Notes: a model not told the origin generated them from the letters alone. A stretch of 64,000 nucleotides of DNA from Gautieria morchelliformis (GCA_015179125.1 WHVA01000062.1:186001-250000); one strand, 5' to 3'. Counted from the first letter of the stretch, positions 10,974 to 22,448 are shown. Numbers and translations: made by a program.

Positions 10974-11690
10974 GTAGTGGAATGGCTATGCGACCGTGCC
11001 CGAGTGGTTGAACATAAACGAAACATGTGGTCTCAGCCACGATGAGCCCATAAGCAACACAATCGTAGCAACGATATGGCAGATGTTCTGCCATATGATT
11101 GCTACTATTGTCTCATGGAGTGATAAAGAGTTTGTATTTAACATCACCAGCATGCAGTTTCAAGCCAATGAACACGCTGCATATTTTGACAAGGTTGGAT
11201 GCGTATACGGTCGCCACAGCCACACCACTCATAACCCAGCCGTACAACATCAGAAAGCCATGGATCGACTTGTTCCCTTGTCAAGGCCAAGGGCTTCATG
11301 TTGGGTGGGTCGAGTGACTGTGACTGAAGGACACGTGTATCTCATCGGTCTGACAATTAGGATGCGCACAGATCATCACCGTGTCAAGCGGACCTCTTCG
11401 AGCGGGTCGAAGAGGTCCGCTTGAAACGGCGGTGTCTCGAGCCCTGCAGAATGGGTCTCATTTGAGCCTGCATAAACCTCACTTACTCTTCTCAGGCTTC
11501 CTGCCTCTCGGCGATTTGTTGATAGTGAATGTGGAAAATAATCGTCGACTTGTGGTGACGCGTAACCTAGACCGCAGTCGATGTTTGTGGTGGTGAAATG
11601 GCTGGGATGCGACCGTGCCTGAGTGGTCGAACATAAACGAAACATGTGGTCTCAGTCATGATGGGTCCATAAGCAAATTGTCGATGGGTT
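10974..11690 (+). repeat. Hairpin-ended repeat family, copy 2, between direct repeats
   Basis: This copy is bounded by two direct repeats of about 90 bp (10974-11062 and 11590-11682), both containing GAACATAAACGAAACATGTG and CCATAAGCAA. Inside the left repeat edge lies a palindrome (about 11072-11110) with arms CGATATGGCAG and CTGCCATATGATTGCTA. The body then matches copy 1. A second, perfect hairpin at 11384-11424 has the 18-nt arm TCAAGCGGACCTCTTCGA and its inverse around a 5-nt loop. The direct repeats suggest tandem duplication of about a 615-bp unit or terminal repeats of an element. A 142-codon frame running through it is not conserved and is considered chance. Confidence 0.7.
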
Positions 11691-11700
11691 TGGTTGGATA

Positions 11701-12146
11701 TCATTTGCGTGGCATGTGTGCTGCAAGCCTATCACGGGCTGCTAGGAAGTCATCGGAGTTGTGTATGGTTTCGATGGCGGATATTCCGGCTAAGACGATG
11801 TTGACGAAAGGCCACGTAACACCCAGGACTCTACCACCAGCCCCAGCAAAGAAACAACGGCCAGAAACCGGAGAATGATCGTGTCGGGCACGGCTGCTCT
11901 GCACCTGCTTCCTTTTTTTTCGGAGTGAGTAGCTAGGACACATCTTCCATGCGTCGCATCCCATAAGAGTTCATATAGATAAGCTGACGTACGCTGTCCG
12001 GTCTTCTGACCTAAGATCTTGCCCGCCACGGAAGGCCGTCGTAGAGACTGTTCTCCAGCAAGCAGGATATCATTCTCAACACCCGAAGCGGTGTAGATGC
12101 AGCCTGCGAAGTCTTCGGAATACGCCTCAGCGGGATGTACTCGCAT
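11701..12146 (-). CDS. Possible small gene or remnant, unknown
   Basis: Minus-strand frames show a stretch GCIYTASGVENDILLAGEQS with LRRPSVAGKILGQKTG upstream, then GGRVLGVTWPFVNIVLAGIS with AIETIHNSDDFLAARDRL before a stop near 11701. The two stretches are in different frames with a possible GTACGTCAG donor (near 11990) between them. Composition looks coding-like, but no family is recognised, no start is secure, and the exon joining was not proved. It sits between repeat copies 2 and 3 and may be a broken gene. Confidence 0.25.
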
Positions 12147-12704
12147 TGTAGTCTCGTTGTTGCGTCGTCTCTATGTGAGGAATCCAAGAAGGGTTTATCG
12201 GGAAGGCCAGCTATTCCAAATTCGTGTCGTATCCGTACGACATATCTGGCGGCGTTGGCGAGTTCAGTGCTGAGGAGTACGGCTCATGCTGTAGAACATA
12301 CTTAGACGATAGACAAGCTTGTCCCATATCATCTGCGGTTATATATATGCGCGCGAAGAAATAAGTATTGATTAATTGATTTTACGCATTTTCCCGTCGT
12401 TACGTCATAACTTGTCGATTGTGTGCTCCCTCGCTCGTCACTGAGAAATCGTGGGAAATCCGACACAACATGAAATATTGTGTTCACAAGTCGCAGCCAA
12501 AAAGATACAAACTAAGTATCATATATCCTAACTATACTGCATTTGGAACGAAAAATTGGATTTTCACGGTAAGGGTACTCCGGTACCCTTACGTAACCGA
12601 TGACGCGTGGGGAGGACAAGGAGCATACAAGGATCTCCTTGTGCTTTGCAAGACAAAGGATTGCATAATTAGAATAGTATCTATGTATTTAAGGCAGCGA
12701 TGAT
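12147..12704. other. Intergenic, nothing supported
   Basis: AT-rich sequence with no conserved frame. GGATCTCC/AAGGATCTCCTTG-type short palindromes near 12620-12650 are not interpretable. Confidence 0.3.
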
Positions 12705-13018
12705 GATTTGTGCGCATGCCTAATTGTCAGACCGATGAGATATACGCGTCCTTCAGTCACAGTCACTCGACCCACCCTTGGCCTCGACAAGGGAACAAGT
12801 CGATCCATGACCTTTGGATGTTGTACGGCTGGAGTGATGCGACTGTGGCGACCATATGTGCATCCAACCTTGTCAAAATATGCAGCGTGTTCATTGGTTT
12901 GAAACTGTATGCTGGTGATGTTAAATACAAACTCTTCATCAGTCCATGAGAGTAGCAATGATATGGCAGAATATATGCCATATCATTGCTACCATTTTTT
13001 GCTTATGGACTCATCGTC
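12705..13018 (-). repeat. Hairpin-ended repeat family, copy 3 (inverted)
   Basis: Read on minus, this matches copies 1 and 2 from the hairpin to the block CATCGGTCTGACAATTAGG. The terminal palindrome is the best preserved of the three: TAGCAATGATATGGCA (12953-12968) faces TGCCATATCATTGCTA a few bases further on, ending near 12991. Beyond it the sequence still matches the flank of copy 2 (GATGAGTCCATAAGCA on minus). The right-hand half of copies 1 and 2 is missing. Confidence 0.75.
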
Positions 13019-14609
13019 GCTGCAAACTATCGAATCTACTACTGTCGAATCTTATCTTGTGAGCGTCTTCGACCTATAAGAGATAGCAATCAGTTTCCAC
13101 GAGCCCGACGTGTCTGATCCACATTATCCTGACTCACAACATGCCACCTAACCATAAAGACAATCTTAGCCAAGGAACAAGCCAAGTTTGGTGTCTACCC
13201 ACCCCAGACCTCTTCCCGTGGTATCTCACCATGGCCCTCCAACGCATGGCCACAAATCAAAGTGGCTACGCGTCGGCCTGCCGTTTTGCCGTTAACTTAC
13301 AATTAGTAGTGTAGCATCCTGCCTTGAGGGACGGGGAGGCGAGCCTCGGTCCTTTGGATGAGTTGTCTGGACCACGCCAAGTCGACAAATATACATCAGC
13401 TGCAACGGAAGATATGTTGGATAAGTGTGCTGTAGAAATGTGGGGTCCGAGACAAGACTTCGAAGCGTATCTCTGACTCGCCGGTGACGCTACGGTACCG
13501 CTGTGTGCTATCTATCCCGGAACATATAATCAGATTAGCCCGATACGGGGCTAATCAGTGCTTACCTTTTTCGGCTGCTCCTCTCCAAGCATACTTAGCA
13601 GAAAATATCCGGACAGGCAATGCAATATTCCTATATCCTAGGCTGGTATCATTGTGCTCAGGCGGAATAAACGAATACAAAATTGAAATGTGTCAACGAA
13701 TACACTTGAGTCTGCCCTTATCGTATACTTGCCGAGCGTTGGCAGCCATTGTCTCTGTTCAAGATATGGAGAGGATACCGATCACCGCAAGTTTTCGCCG
13801 CAAGTTTTTCCGTGAGACCATAAAGGACGACCACTCGCGCGGATAAAGAGGGATTGCCCTCGAAGCGTTCGATCTATAGCTCGCATACTAGTCGTCCTGC
13901 ATGTGTAGGGCATGCCTGTTAATCTTTCCGTGTTTATAATAAAGACCGTCAATTAAAAGCTTACCTAAGCTGAGACGAAGTAAAAGTGGTGGCCAAGTTA
14001 CAGCAATGCCAAAGGACTCCTCGTTCGGCATGTAGAACGAGAGAAGCAATTGTCTCATTCGCGGCGACGGTGCATCGCTCATTTTTAGAAATGCTGTGTA
14101 GTCGGCCAGGTTCATCAACGAGATAACAAAGGATTACTCGAGGGGAGACAAAAAGTCCTCGGATCTTGCCGTCTCGCACAAGTTGCATAATTAAGCCATG
14201 TAACCTTTGACTCGAACCATCAACACATACCTACAGCGTGTATAATAAGGTTTCTTGCCAAAGATGTTTTCTCCGTTTGCTGCCTCGACCCCCTCCCTTG
14301 CAATCAATTTTGTCGTCGATGAACGGCATTCCGTATTCCATTTGGAGGGATTTTCCCCATCCCAGCGGTCCAAATCTTGGCGGGCGCGCGCACGTCCCCT
14401 TGACCAATTTCGAAGTCATTTTAGCCAGGCAAATTTTGAGCTGCTCTCGCAGCTCCCAAAGCAGGGCTCCTCTCTTACATGGTGGCATGCATGCCGCATC
14501 GTCCAACGCTAGCGATGAACGCCTCAGTGGGCGACAACGACGCTACCCATGCATGCTGGTTGGTGGTGATGAGGACATCGTGGGAAATTCAGGTCACAAG
14601 ACGCTTGAA
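13019..14609. other. Gene-poor interval, some coding-like scraps
   Basis: Minus-strand pieces such as MSDAPSPRMRQLLLSFY (about 14080-14030) and PEHNDTSLGYRNIALPVRIF (about 13670-13600, followed by a GTAAGC donor) look protein-like, but lie in frames that could not be joined into a gene. The plus frame 13484-13846 has no recognisable features. The last 300 bp form the 5' region of the next plus-strand gene. Confidence 0.25.
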
Positions 14610-17030
14610 ATGAACGACGCGTTTGTCGAACTGCCAGTTGACGACAGCGCGTCGACGGACAGTTCAGAGTCTGAGGGTGTTGGTCATGTTCATAACCCGT
14701 GTGCGCACCATCGAAATCATCTCGAGCCCAATTTCTGACAGTGGCACAGCTTTTTTCTCGCACAGAGCCACAGTCGAAGACCTTATCGCCTCTTTTAACA
14801 GACATACCATTGGCCCTCTCGCAGGTGTTGACATCACGAGCGACCTTTCACAGACTTCTGGTGACACACCTGTCATTATAATCTCGGATGCAGTCAGTCA
14901 AAGGACCCTGGATTGCGCTCTGGAAAGGTGGAGGGTGGAGCAAGAAGAGAAGGAACTTGAAATGAGGTGGCGAGCAACTAAGAGGATCTCTGAGAACTGG
15001 CTCACGAAAGTGGAGCTCGTGCGAGAGAGGCAGAGGGCAAGGCGTGAAAAAATTCAACGGGAGAGGGAAAAGGGAAAGACGAAGACGGGCGGTGGCGCAT
15101 CGCGTAGTCTGGCGGCGAAAAAGCCTGCAACATCCCAGGGGAAACGTCCTGAAGTTATCTCCCACATTAAGCCACCCTCTTCAGCTCAGGTACCACCACA
15201 GTCTATGACGCCACCGCACTCCAAACCCACGCAGTCCCAGCTGGGTTCCAGAGTGTCGCATCTTGCTCCTACAGCACCACACTCGACAGATGATCCTGCC
15301 CTCGCCTCCGCCTCCGGGTCTCTCCTTCCCCATCTTAAACCAGCTCCCTTGGTCACACTACCGACCCTCATCTCCATACATCCTGGTCCCTCCCTACAAG
15401 CAGCCATACCCCAAGAGTATGTATCGCCTGTCAGCCCAAAGTATTCACACGTCCCATATGACCCGCGCATGCCTGGATTGGCGCTAGAAGAATTCGCCCA
15501 TATCCCGCTAGACTCAGGACAACCCGGTCAGATGCCTCTTCCCGAAAGTGCAGCAGAATTCCTAGTCCCAGCAGGCCCGGGCAGCCTGGACGTGACAGAA
15601 CAAACGCTTATGCAGGATGAGGCGCTGGAGGACTATGTCCAGCAATATTTTGATGTATCGCAGATGCAGATGTCTCAAAGCCCATTGCCCCCCGATTGCG
15701 CAAGTCCCTCGTCAGATTTCATGATGCCAATGCTTCCATCGCCGATCCATGACGCGATAGTACCAGACGTGTTTTCAGGAGACTGCCCGGCGCATTCTAT
15801 TCCACAGGAAGGGACACTACCAAGAGCCTCATCCCCATTACAGGCACACTTGGACAATCTTTCTTCTCTCTTAACCCTGGACGAACCCCTGGACGAACCC
15901 CATTCTCAGCCACTAGCCTCTGGCAGCTGGCTCCGGCCATCACACCCCAGCGCTCAATCTCCTGAGTCTCAAGTACAGTTAGCGCCACATACGGGCTCTT
16001 CGCCGGCAGGAAGTTCAGGTCATCCTCAGAGTCAGCCCGCTCCAGTCCCAGGTAACCTTGGCGTAAACTCTGATGTAACTCAGAGTCCTCCCGTCACGCC
16101 AGCGCCTTCAGAGCCGACCGCTGAAGAGAAAATGATGTGGCACGTCTGGTCGTTAACCCAGTCACCGCTTAGCACAGCTGCGGATGTCATCTTGCGTGAC
16201 CCCCATGCGTCGCGCCAGTCGAATCTCTCGCAAGTGTTTTCTAAACTATTCCCAAATTTTAGAGGCAGTCAAGATGAAGCTGCACGGGTGAAGATCTTGA
16301 CAGGTTCAGCGACCATCCCCGAGGGTGAACCGTGCTCTGCTACCCCCCATTACATGCCTTTGGCTGGAACAAGCACTGAGTCAGATTGTGCTTGGGCTTC
16401 TTTTCCGTCTACCGCGGTTTCTCTCACCGAAGCTAGTGCGCTGTCGATGCTGGCTCCCAGAACTATCCTCGTGAATCCGGCTTATTCAGCAGTTCAACCG
16501 ACACTTTCTTCGCCTGCCGGGAGCGTAGGCAAGCATGCAGCCTCGCATGACCAGTTTACATCTGCTCCTCCACATGTCCCCACTTCACGACCTGCACCTG
16601 TCCTCATAACCCAAGATCTGCCGCTCTCCTCGCTCCCTCCAGGCTCTCACACGGACTCTCCGATGAGTCCCGCTTCAGGCCATACCGCGACAACAGCCCT
16701 CCTTACTGAATCAGGCGAACATTCGAACTCACCATCAGGGCTATATCCCCAGTATATGCCTATGGGAACTCGCTTATTTCGCATTGCCAGACTCGCCAAT
16801 ATAGACGTGCTACGCCCCTCATACTGGTTTGAGCCCGATGACGTGGCGACAGAGACTATGCGAAATGTCGTAAACCTGATGGAGCGATCGGGAGGATGGG
16901 TGAGTGGGTTTCTATATGGTTCGAGCATTTCCTTGACTGCCATGTTCTACAGAAGGGTCCGGAGCGCAAGGCGCATGGACGTGATGGGGCGAGGAAGGCG
17001 CGTGGACCAGATGACCTAGCAAGCTTTTGA
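14610..17030 (+). CDS. Hypothetical Pro/Ser-rich protein with coiled coil
   Basis: The proposed exons are 14610-14698, 14766-16899 and 16953-17030, giving 766 aa. Introns are 67 and 53 bp with GT-AG ends. The N terminus is acidic (MNDAFVELPVDDSASTDSSE). A highly charged helix follows (residues about 85-145, with RWRVEQEEKELEMRWRATKR and RERQRARREKIQRERE), likely a coiled coil or basic DNA/RNA-binding helix. The long remainder is Pro/Ser/His/Gln-rich and probably disordered. Near the end there is a short ordered-looking block (TRLFRIARLANIDVLRPSYW) and then a basic tail. An alternative is one unspliced frame, 14623-17019 (798 codons), with a different N and C terminus; the spliced form is preferred for its canonical introns and better composition. 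Function unknown, possibly a regulatory or scaffold protein. Confidence 0.6.
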
Positions 17031-17580
17031 GTTTTGTTCTGGATATTGATACCACCTAGATGGATACCACACGCATATACGACCATACCGCATGCAACAT
17101 AGGACTCTATCGCACTACTGCATACATACTGTAGGACAAGCACCCTGTAAGTATACGTATTCCGCCCTAATAATACATTGACGACTTCCAATCCTGAGTC
17201 CACCTACTCGGGATACCGATGTACATATAAGTATATCCAGAAACCTTCACACTCATGCGTGAGTAACAAGATGTTTCATTCACGGGGTTGGCCACGGGGA
17301 GCATTTATACGTACTGTACAGATAGTTCCTTCAAGGATGGGCCATGGTGACTTATAAACAGATTGCAGACTCGTAGACCGTATTTATGAGGATATCAAGA
17401 TGATTCCAGCAAGGCCTTGATCCAAGCATATCAATGGGATTGAGCCTTGGCTCACAAAGACCGCCGTCGTCGCCAGGAAGCTTCCGTGAAGATGCACGCG
17501 TAACAAATGGAAGTGCTCAGCGGAGCTTGAAATTCGCTTCAGCCTTAAGTAACTCCGTCCCTCTCTTCCTGTCGCAAAAC
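17031..17580. other. Intergenic and septin promoter region
   Basis: No conserved frame. The last 100 bp include a pyrimidine-rich tract (CCCTCTCTTCCTGTCGCAAA) just before the septin ATG, as common in basidiomycete promoters. No other motif is claimed. Confidence 0.35.
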
Positions 17581-19149
17581 ATGTCTGCCCCACTACCCGC
17601 CGGAGGTATAGGTATCGCCAACCTTCCCAACCAGGTGAGTTTTGCGGTGGTGTCGAAGAGGACTGGCTTGTTGATTGGTCTCTTGTCAATGATTTTTTAG
17701 AAACATAAGATCGTGGCCAAAAAGGGGGCGCACTTCACGGTCATGGTTGTTGGTCAGATTCTACCTTGTAGTATAAGTAATGACGACGTGGTACTGACGG
17801 TAAATATCAAGGCGAGAGTGGTTTGGGAAAGACGACCCTCATCAACACACTTTTCTCGACGGAGCTCTCCCCGGCCAAAAACTACTCACGACGCCATGTG
17901 AAGCAACTCGACAAGCTCACTGAGGTACATCTTGAGTTTGTGTACCATACAAGACTCTGTACTCATCTTTCATTAGGTCGAGATCATCAAGGCCGAGCTT
18001 GAGGAGAAGGCCTTCAAGGTCAAGTTAACTGTGATCGACACGCCTGGTTTTGGGGATTACGTCAACAACCGGGATTCGTGGGCTCCAATCATCGATTTCG
18101 TCGATGACCAGCATGAGCTTTACATGAGACAGGAGCAACAGCCCCAGAGAGAGAGTAAAATTGATCTCAGGGTGCACGCGTGCCTGTTTTTCATCAGGCC
18201 AACTGGTCATACGTAAGTCGGCTCTGCCTTATCTCAACAAGCGTGGGGTTTACTTTTAAATTTATGAAGATTGAAGCCTTTGGACATTGAGATCATGAAG
18301 CGTCTTGGCACACGCGTCAACTTGATCCCCGTCATTGCCAAGGCGGACACCCTCACTCAAAACGACCTGGCGCTGTTCAAGGCCCGTGTAAGTACATTGT
18401 ACATGTGTTCTTGATGTCATGACGTTATATCTCTACTTTTGTTGACATTCTCGCTACCAGATTCGGGATGTGATTCAAGTTCAGGGCATCCGCATTTACC
18501 AACCACCCATTGAACCGGACGACGAGGCCGCCGCAGAGCATGCCCGGTCCCTTACGGAAGCCATGCCATTCTCCATCATTGGCTCCACGGAGGATGTTAA
18601 AACTGCAGACGGTCGAACAGTGAAAGGTCGCGAGTACCTCTGGGGTGTAGCAGAAGGTGCGTTTGTCTGAACGCAGGACGACATAATCTTCAACGCGTTG
18701 TACAGTTGAGAATGAAGCCCACTGCGACTTCCGCAAGCTGCGCGCGTTGTTGATCCGCACGCACATGCTCGACCTTATCTCCATGACCGAAGAACTGCAT
18801 TATGAGAATTACCGCCAACAACAGATGGAGACCCGCAAGCCTGGAGATAGCAAACCCAAGCGGATCGACAACCCCAAGTTCAAGGAGGAGGAAGAGGCCC
18901 TCAGGAAACGATTCACGGAGCAGGTGAAGGCCGAAGAAAGCCGGTTCAGGCAATGGGAGCAACACGTGAGTGCATGACATGTACAGGCTGATGATCGTTG
19001 TGATTGAATGATCCTCTGCTCTGCAGCTCATCGCTGAGCGTGACCGTCTTAACAAAGACCTCGAGACAGCTCATGGCGCCATCAAGTCCCTTGAGGCTGA
19101 GCTCGACAGCCTCCAGGCAGGATATGGCAGAGGTTCGCAGAGGAGATAA
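17581..19149 (+). CDS. CDC12: Septin, Cdc12 type
   Basis: Eight exons: 17581-17634, 17701-17752, 17812-17924, 17977-18212, 18270-18387, 18461-18656, 18706-18965 and 19027-19149. They give 383 aa, the usual size. GTPase motifs are complete: P-loop [10 protein letters not shown]3 DTPGFGD and G4 AKAD. The septin-unique region appears as [27 protein letters not shown] and [13 protein letters not shown] identify the Cdc12 rather than the Cdc3, Cdc10 or Cdc11 group. The C terminus (about 295-383) is charged and heptad-like, the expected coiled coil for pairing with Cdc3. Septins form hetero-oligomeric filaments at septa and growing tips and organise cytokinesis and polarity. It converges with the 521-aa gene, with 220 bp between stops. 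No lesions were seen. Confidence 0.95.
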
Positions 19150-19369
19150 GTGGACATTCGAGAACACTCCCTTCCTTTACCTTTTTTCGCATGGAATCTA
19201 GCAAAATCCTCTTTCTATGAAAAGTCGTAGATACCCTTAGCATCCGTCAGTCGTTTCTCCCGTTACGTCTAATCTTTTGGTACTGTAGTTTCCTCCGCTG
19301 TTGGATCGGTCTGGAAACATAATATCCCTTCTACAAGAGGTGGTTATATTAAACTGCGGACAGTGGCTT
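19150..19369. terminator. Convergent 3' ends of CDC12 and the 521-aa gene
   Basis: This 220-bp interval separates the two stop codons of convergent genes, so it must hold both 3' untranslated regions and polyadenylation sites. No precise signal could be assigned. Confidence 0.4.
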
Positions 19370-21036
19370 CTAGACACGCATGACTGAGCGATGACCGCCT
19401 ACAAGCCGATATGCCAATTTTCTTCTAAGAGCTTCGGCGACTTCGTCGGTACCCGCAAGCTCAGGCTTGACCCTCCACTTCTTCCCTGGTAAGGTAGGAT
19501 CACGAAGTAGTGCCTCATCTGTACTGTCCTCTTCTTCTCTGTCTTGTTGATCCTCGTCGTCCACATCGTCGTCCTCTGTTTCCTGGATTTCATCAGTTGA
19601 CATCTCCTCCTCAGTCAACGGTACTTCATTTCCATCCGCGTCAAGTCTTCGACCCCACTCATTCATCATTGCCACCTCCAGGGCATCTGTGGCACCCCAC
19701 TCTTCAGCTCCCCCTCGATACAGCGCGGCTTCATCTTCAGAGCGATAGAACCAATTTCCCAACTGGACCTTGATGATCCTTTTATCTGGCGGAATGGGGT
19801 CCGCGAGGCCCTCACCACCGATGCCGCGGCCTTTGTCCCGAGTGCTGAAGCGGATGCCGACGAACCCGCCCATGTGGCCTGCAAGGCGACTGACGACGTC
19901 GAGGGTGAGTTGGCGCATGCGGTCGAGACGCATGCTGGTCATTCGGTTGCCGAAAGAGAAGAGGCATTTGCGGTCGTCGTTGGACATGGATGCATAGAAT
20001 GGGAGGCCTCGCTCGCGACCCCTGGAAAGACGGGCGATAGTCAAGGCCAGTGGACGTGTTGAGTAAGTAATGGCAACGAGTGGGAGCCAAAAGGGCTCGG
20101 TGGCCAGAAGGGGTTGATAGGTTTCGCGTATATGATCGATATTAAACGTGTTATTCGCCATATGGGGAGGTTTTTGGTGAGCCTCGTCTTCTAAGATGAC
20201 ACCATTGAATATTGCACATGGGCGGTCGAGATGAACACACCTAGGGCGTGAACAGCAGCGGTAACAGCATGCTCTCCCTCAGATCCCTTCCGCGCTGGTT
20301 CAGGCCGAATGATTTTTGGCTTCTTGCTATGATTGCTCAGTGGTTCTTCCGATTCTTCTTCGACATCGTCTTCGGCATCCTGGAGAACCTTCTGGAGATC
20401 GCGAGAGGTGTAATTATCATCTTCATAGATCTCCCTCATAATGAGCTCGGGGTTTTCGTCTGGACCCCACCAACGTGTTGGTTTTAAAACTTTGCCGCTC
20501 TTGGGAAGCCAGGGCCAACATGCGTTATCCAAGGATTCTCTGGCGTCGGCCGGACAGCGCTTGCTGTTATACTTGTGCACAATTTTGACGAAGTCAGCGG
20601 CTCGGCAGACGCCAACGACGTGGTCCTTGGAGTCGACGCGTCCAATACCATGGCGCACCCTATGTCGGGTCTCGAGCAGAAAAACGGTATGAGCTTCGTA
20701 TGCAGACTCGTGTGGGGACTCGTATGTCTTCTGTCTCTGGAGGTAAGGACCGCCGGGGAACCAGTTAGCAGCGCGAAGATCTCGTGGGCGAGTAAAGCCC
20801 CCCATCCAGCTGAATCAGAGCATGAGTATGTAGCGCAAGGAAGTGGTTGAAAGGACCGACGTCTTGGGGGGCGTAATGGCCATTGTGAGGTCCATGCGCT
20901 CATCGCGCTCTGCCTTCTGGACTCGCCGGCGGATGATACGGACCTGTTCTTCTGGTGTGGGGCCATGTGGCACGGGGTCTGTGCGGTACAAGTGTCCTTT
21001 GCGGCCTTTGCGTGCGACGGTGCGCAGCGTCGACAT
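19370..21036 (-). CDS. Conserved-looking unknown protein, 521 aa
   Basis: Three exons: 21036-20861, 20809-20241 and 20190-19370. The introns are 51 and 50 bp. The first is a multiple of three but contains an in-frame stop, so splicing is required. The N terminus is basic (MSTLRTVARKGRKGHLYRTD), compatible with a mitochondrial presequence or RNA contact. The middle contains HVVGVCRAADFVKIVHKYNS and GKVLKPTRWWGPDENPEL, then an acidic patch near the exon 2 end. Exon 3 has a hydrophobic stretch (PFWLPLVAITYSTRPLALTI), FSFGNRMTSMRLDRMRQLTL and a strongly acidic tract of about 30 residues (EIQETEDDDVDDEDQ). I do not recognise the family. It is divergent from the MRM2-like gene, with only 74 bp between start codons, so the two may be co-regulated. 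A mitochondrial role is inference only. Confidence 0.75.
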
Positions 21037-21110
21037 ACGGGCGCTTAGCACGAGCTGAAATTCGCATTCGCTTAGACGCCGGTAGCAGATCTCCGACGTG
21101 CGCGACTTAC
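21037..21110. promoter_or_regulatory. 74-bp bidirectional promoter
   Basis: Only 74 bp separate the ATG of the minus-strand 521-aa gene (21036) from the chosen ATG of the plus-strand methyltransferase (21111). Both leaders and the shared core promoter must lie here or overlap the coding regions. The plus-strand frame stays open upstream of 21111 without conserved sequence, so transcription could start inside the neighbouring gene. Confidence 0.5.
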
Positions 21111-22211
21111 ATGCGCCCCTCGCTGCCGCTCTTCAAAAAAACCAAGTCTTCAAAACAATGGCTTGGCCGCCAGTTCAGCGACCCCTACGTGCGGGAGCGC
21201 ATGGCGTCCCCCGCCCACTACCGCTCCCGCAGCGCATTCAAGCTCCTCGAGATGGACGCGCAGTACAACTTCATCTCCAACCGCCATGCGTGGACGTCCT
21301 CCGCCGCGGGCCAGAGTCGCCCGCGTGTCATCGTAGACCTGGGTGCCGCGCCGGGCGGATGGTCCCAGGTCGTCGCACTCAAGTGCGGCTATGCCGCCCA
21401 TCTGCAGCCACGGGACGACGAGCCCGCCGACATGCAGTTCTACGGCCTTTCGCAGAGCGCGAAGCTCGCCCGGCGCGGCGCGTGGAGCGACCGCTCTTCC
21501 GCCACAGCTCACGTTGTGCACCCGCCCGCGTCCGACGCGGTCTCCGCCGCAGACGGGGACGGCTCGCTCCCTACCATCATCGCCCTCGACCTCCTCCGCA
21601 TATCCCCCATTCCCGGCGTCCACACTCTCCAGGCCGACTTTCTCTCCCCCACCGCCTCAGAGCTCATCCGCATCCTCCTACCCCGCCCCCGCGCCGCGCA
21701 ACGCCCCGACGCCTGCGTCGACCTCCTCCTTTCCGACATGGCCGCAAACGTCACCGGAAACCCGGCGACCGACGTCGCCCACTCGCTCCAGATCTGCGAC
21801 GCCGTGGTGCGCTTCGCGGAGCAGTTCCTCACAGTCAGGAAACACGCCGCCCCAGGCGGCACCCTCGTGTGAGACCTTGTCTTCTCCGTATGTGTATGGC
21901 GCTGATGAAATGTGCGCCATAGACTCAAGTACTTCATGCACCCCGACACCCAGCAGTTCTGTCTCAGGTTTCTCCAGCCCTGCTTTCGCCGCGTGTACCA
22001 AGCCAAGCCCCCTTCCAGCCGCCCTGAATCTCCAGAACGCTATTGGATATGCATAGACTGGCTCGGCGACGCATCACGCCGACGTGATGAGCTTCCCCGA
22101 CCACCCATTCCAATCGACACATTCCAACAGATCCTTCCCGTCCGTCGAAGAAAAAAGCCGTCGATACCGCAGCCAGACGTCCCACCTAATCAGACGCCAG
22201 ATGAGGAGTAA
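21111..22211 (+). CDS. MRM2: FtsJ/RrmJ-family rRNA 2'-O-methyltransferase, MRM2-like
   Basis: Two exons, 21111-21868 and 21923-22211, with a 54-bp intron, give 348 aa. The N terminus KKTKSSKQWLGRQFSDPYV resembles mitochondrial MRM2 proteins. The SAM site is VIVDLGAAPGGWSQV. The catalytic K-D-K-E set is visible: Lys in YRSRSAFKLLEMD, Asp in LLLSDMAANVTG, Lys in TLVLKYFMHP and Glu in SRPESPERYWIC. Between SAM motif I and the Asp there is an Ala/Ser/Pro-rich insertion of roughly 70 residues, longer than in bacterial RrmJ (about 209 aa in total). The family methylates a uridine 2'-OH in the peptidyl-transferase region of the large rRNA. Mitochondrial assignment is by resemblance. It converges with EAF1, with 123 bp between stops. 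Confidence 0.88.
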
Positions 22212-22334
22212 CACACATGATTTGTGTAGCCTTACACGTTTATTTTCCGATACATCCAGTAAATCTATAGAATTACATAAAAGTATTACAACAATACATG
22301 CACAGCGTGAAAGGTATAAAGACAAGGAATGCAG

Positions 22335-22410
22335 TCATGCACCGCTTGATTGCGGGCCAGGAGTCGGATTTGCATTTGGCTGCACGGATACGGGACGTGG
22401 CGGTGAATGT

Positions 22411-22448
<38 letters not shown>

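Noticed and set aside
10986-11062. tRNA-derived SINE, because TGCCCGAGTGGTTGAA resembles a tRNA-Ser/Leu A box
   Set aside because: No B box of the GGTTCGAATCC type lies at the required distance in either copy of the direct repeat, and no cloverleaf could be drawn.
10996-11424. 142-codon plus frame across repeat copy 2
   Set aside because: Frames in the other repeat copies are broken at different points, and the sequence is shared as DNA rather than as protein.
21098-21922. 274-codon and 237-codon plus frames overlapping the methyltransferase
   Set aside because: They are alternative phases of a GC-rich coding exon. Only one phase carries the SAM and catalytic motifs.
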